Of a DNA stretch of 35,005 bases, positions 34,901-35,005 are shown piece by piece. A program made the translations under genes and the position numbers. The notes under the pieces are model-generated. The model worked only from the letters and a program-made list of their open reading frames with translations. It made no database searches and was not told where the DNA came from. Position 1 is the stretch's first letter. Each line of letters opens with the position of its first letter. This DNA is from JBCDHN01 sp964351855 (GTDB taxonomy: Bacteria > Verrucomicrobiota > Verrucomicrobiia > Verrucomicrobiales > DEV007): assembly GCA_964351855.1 (NCBI GenBank), contig CAYGQD010000055.1, forward strand, positions 1 through 35,005, given 5' to 3'.

Positions 34901-35005
34901 GCGTTTGATCCTTGATTTCGCGGGCACCAGCCGCCAATCCCCGGCCAATTAGAGCGCAACTCCCGCCATCATTCGCAGCGCGGTGCTTTATTGCCTCCGG
35001 CTCTG
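31941..35005 (+). pseudogene. Fused HyuA-HyuB hydantoinase/5-oxoprolinase, interrupted by an in-frame TAG and cut by the window end
   Basis: A GTG at 31941 starts MDSWRICIDTGGTFTDCWAI, the ASKHA-type N-terminus of HyuA. HyuA blocks include ATTRGTNALLEAKGAPTAF, DMGGTSTDVARIDGD, AAGGGSICQWKNHGL and LLAFGGAGPLHACD, to about residue 705. A linker leads into HyuB with MLQRSAISTNVKERMDFSCA, NAPHIPVHLGALG and GDMIVTNHPGFGGSHLPDV. The family cleaves ATP to open cyclic amides such as 5-oxoproline or hydantoins; the single-chain fusion is like eukaryotic OPLAH (about 1,290 residues). After DFAGTSRQSPAN (residue 1003) comes TAG at 34950-34952, then the same frame continues SATPAIIRSAVLYCLRL to the window end, matching the family. 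Either a recent nonsense mutation (one change from TTG) or a sequencing error. Confidence 0.85.

Noticed and set aside
34950..34952. Amber codon reassigned to an amino acid (recoded genome)
   Set aside because: TAG is the natural stop of several intact genes in the window, so global reassignment is not supported.

Overview
The window looks like a draft-assembly fragment of a free-living, probably marine or aquatic, Gram-negative bacterium of the Verrucomicrobiota (PVC group). This is inferred from gene content, not from a marker phylogeny. Pointers are a 34-residue, extremely basic bS22/mS38-type ribosomal protein gene, a long membrane-anchored protein ending in squalene-cyclase-like repeats, several exported TPR/secretin/VCBS proteins, and a sulfatase next to other polysaccharide-type genes. 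A run of 10 N inside glyS shows a scaffold join. TAG ends several intact genes here, so the genetic code looks standard. I see no tRNA, rRNA, CRISPR array, insertion sequence or prophage. Most of the window reads as chromosomal housekeeping plus ordinary accessory genes.

Layout. 0.2-2.3 kb (minus): an OmpA-domain protein with a TonB/TolA-like membrane anchor, then an alpha/beta hydrolase. 2.4-3.7 kb (plus): glyS, interrupted by the N gap. 4.0-6.4 kb (minus): the squalene-cyclase-repeat protein, followed by a strong intrinsic terminator. 6.6-10.4 kb (plus): hisG, the tiny ribosomal protein, a large TPR protein and an Fpg/MutM-type DNA glycosylase. 10.4-11.4 kb (minus): galE. 11.5-15.0 kb (plus): a short secretin-like protein, an exported esterase and an L-lactate permease. 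15.0-19.5 kb (minus): typA, a membrane fatty-acid desaturase and a sulfotransferase. 19.6-20.8 kb (plus): a secreted VCBS/FG-GAP protein. 20.8-26.5 kb (minus): a compact set (3D-domain protein, low-molecular-weight phosphatase, pdxJ, acpS, MauE/DoxX protein) followed by a secreted beta-helix protein. 26.7-27.5 kb (plus): a family 2 glycosyltransferase. 27.5-30.5 kb (minus): an 82-residue unknown, a DUF2314-like lipoprotein, a HEPN/DUF4145-like protein and a sulfatase. 30.7-35.0 kb (plus): an RND-type adaptor and a fused HyuA-HyuB (5-oxoprolinase type) protein.

How the genes may work together. The sulfatase and the beta-helix protein could act on sulfated polysaccharides, and the VCBS protein is also exported. 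The lactate permease and the hydantoinase/oxoprolinase point to uptake and scavenging of small organic acids and cyclic amides. The desaturase and sulfotransferase may modify lipids. The pdxJ/acpS cluster supplies cofactors. These links are inferences from gene content and adjacency.

The most notable observations are: an in-frame TAG in the HyuAB gene, exactly where homologues continue, with family-conserved sequence after it; the N gap in glyS, which hides more residues than 10 bases can encode; the TonB/TolA-like SxxxH helix on an OmpA-domain protein; and the 34-codon ribosomal protein gene. I found no clear new defence or mobile system.
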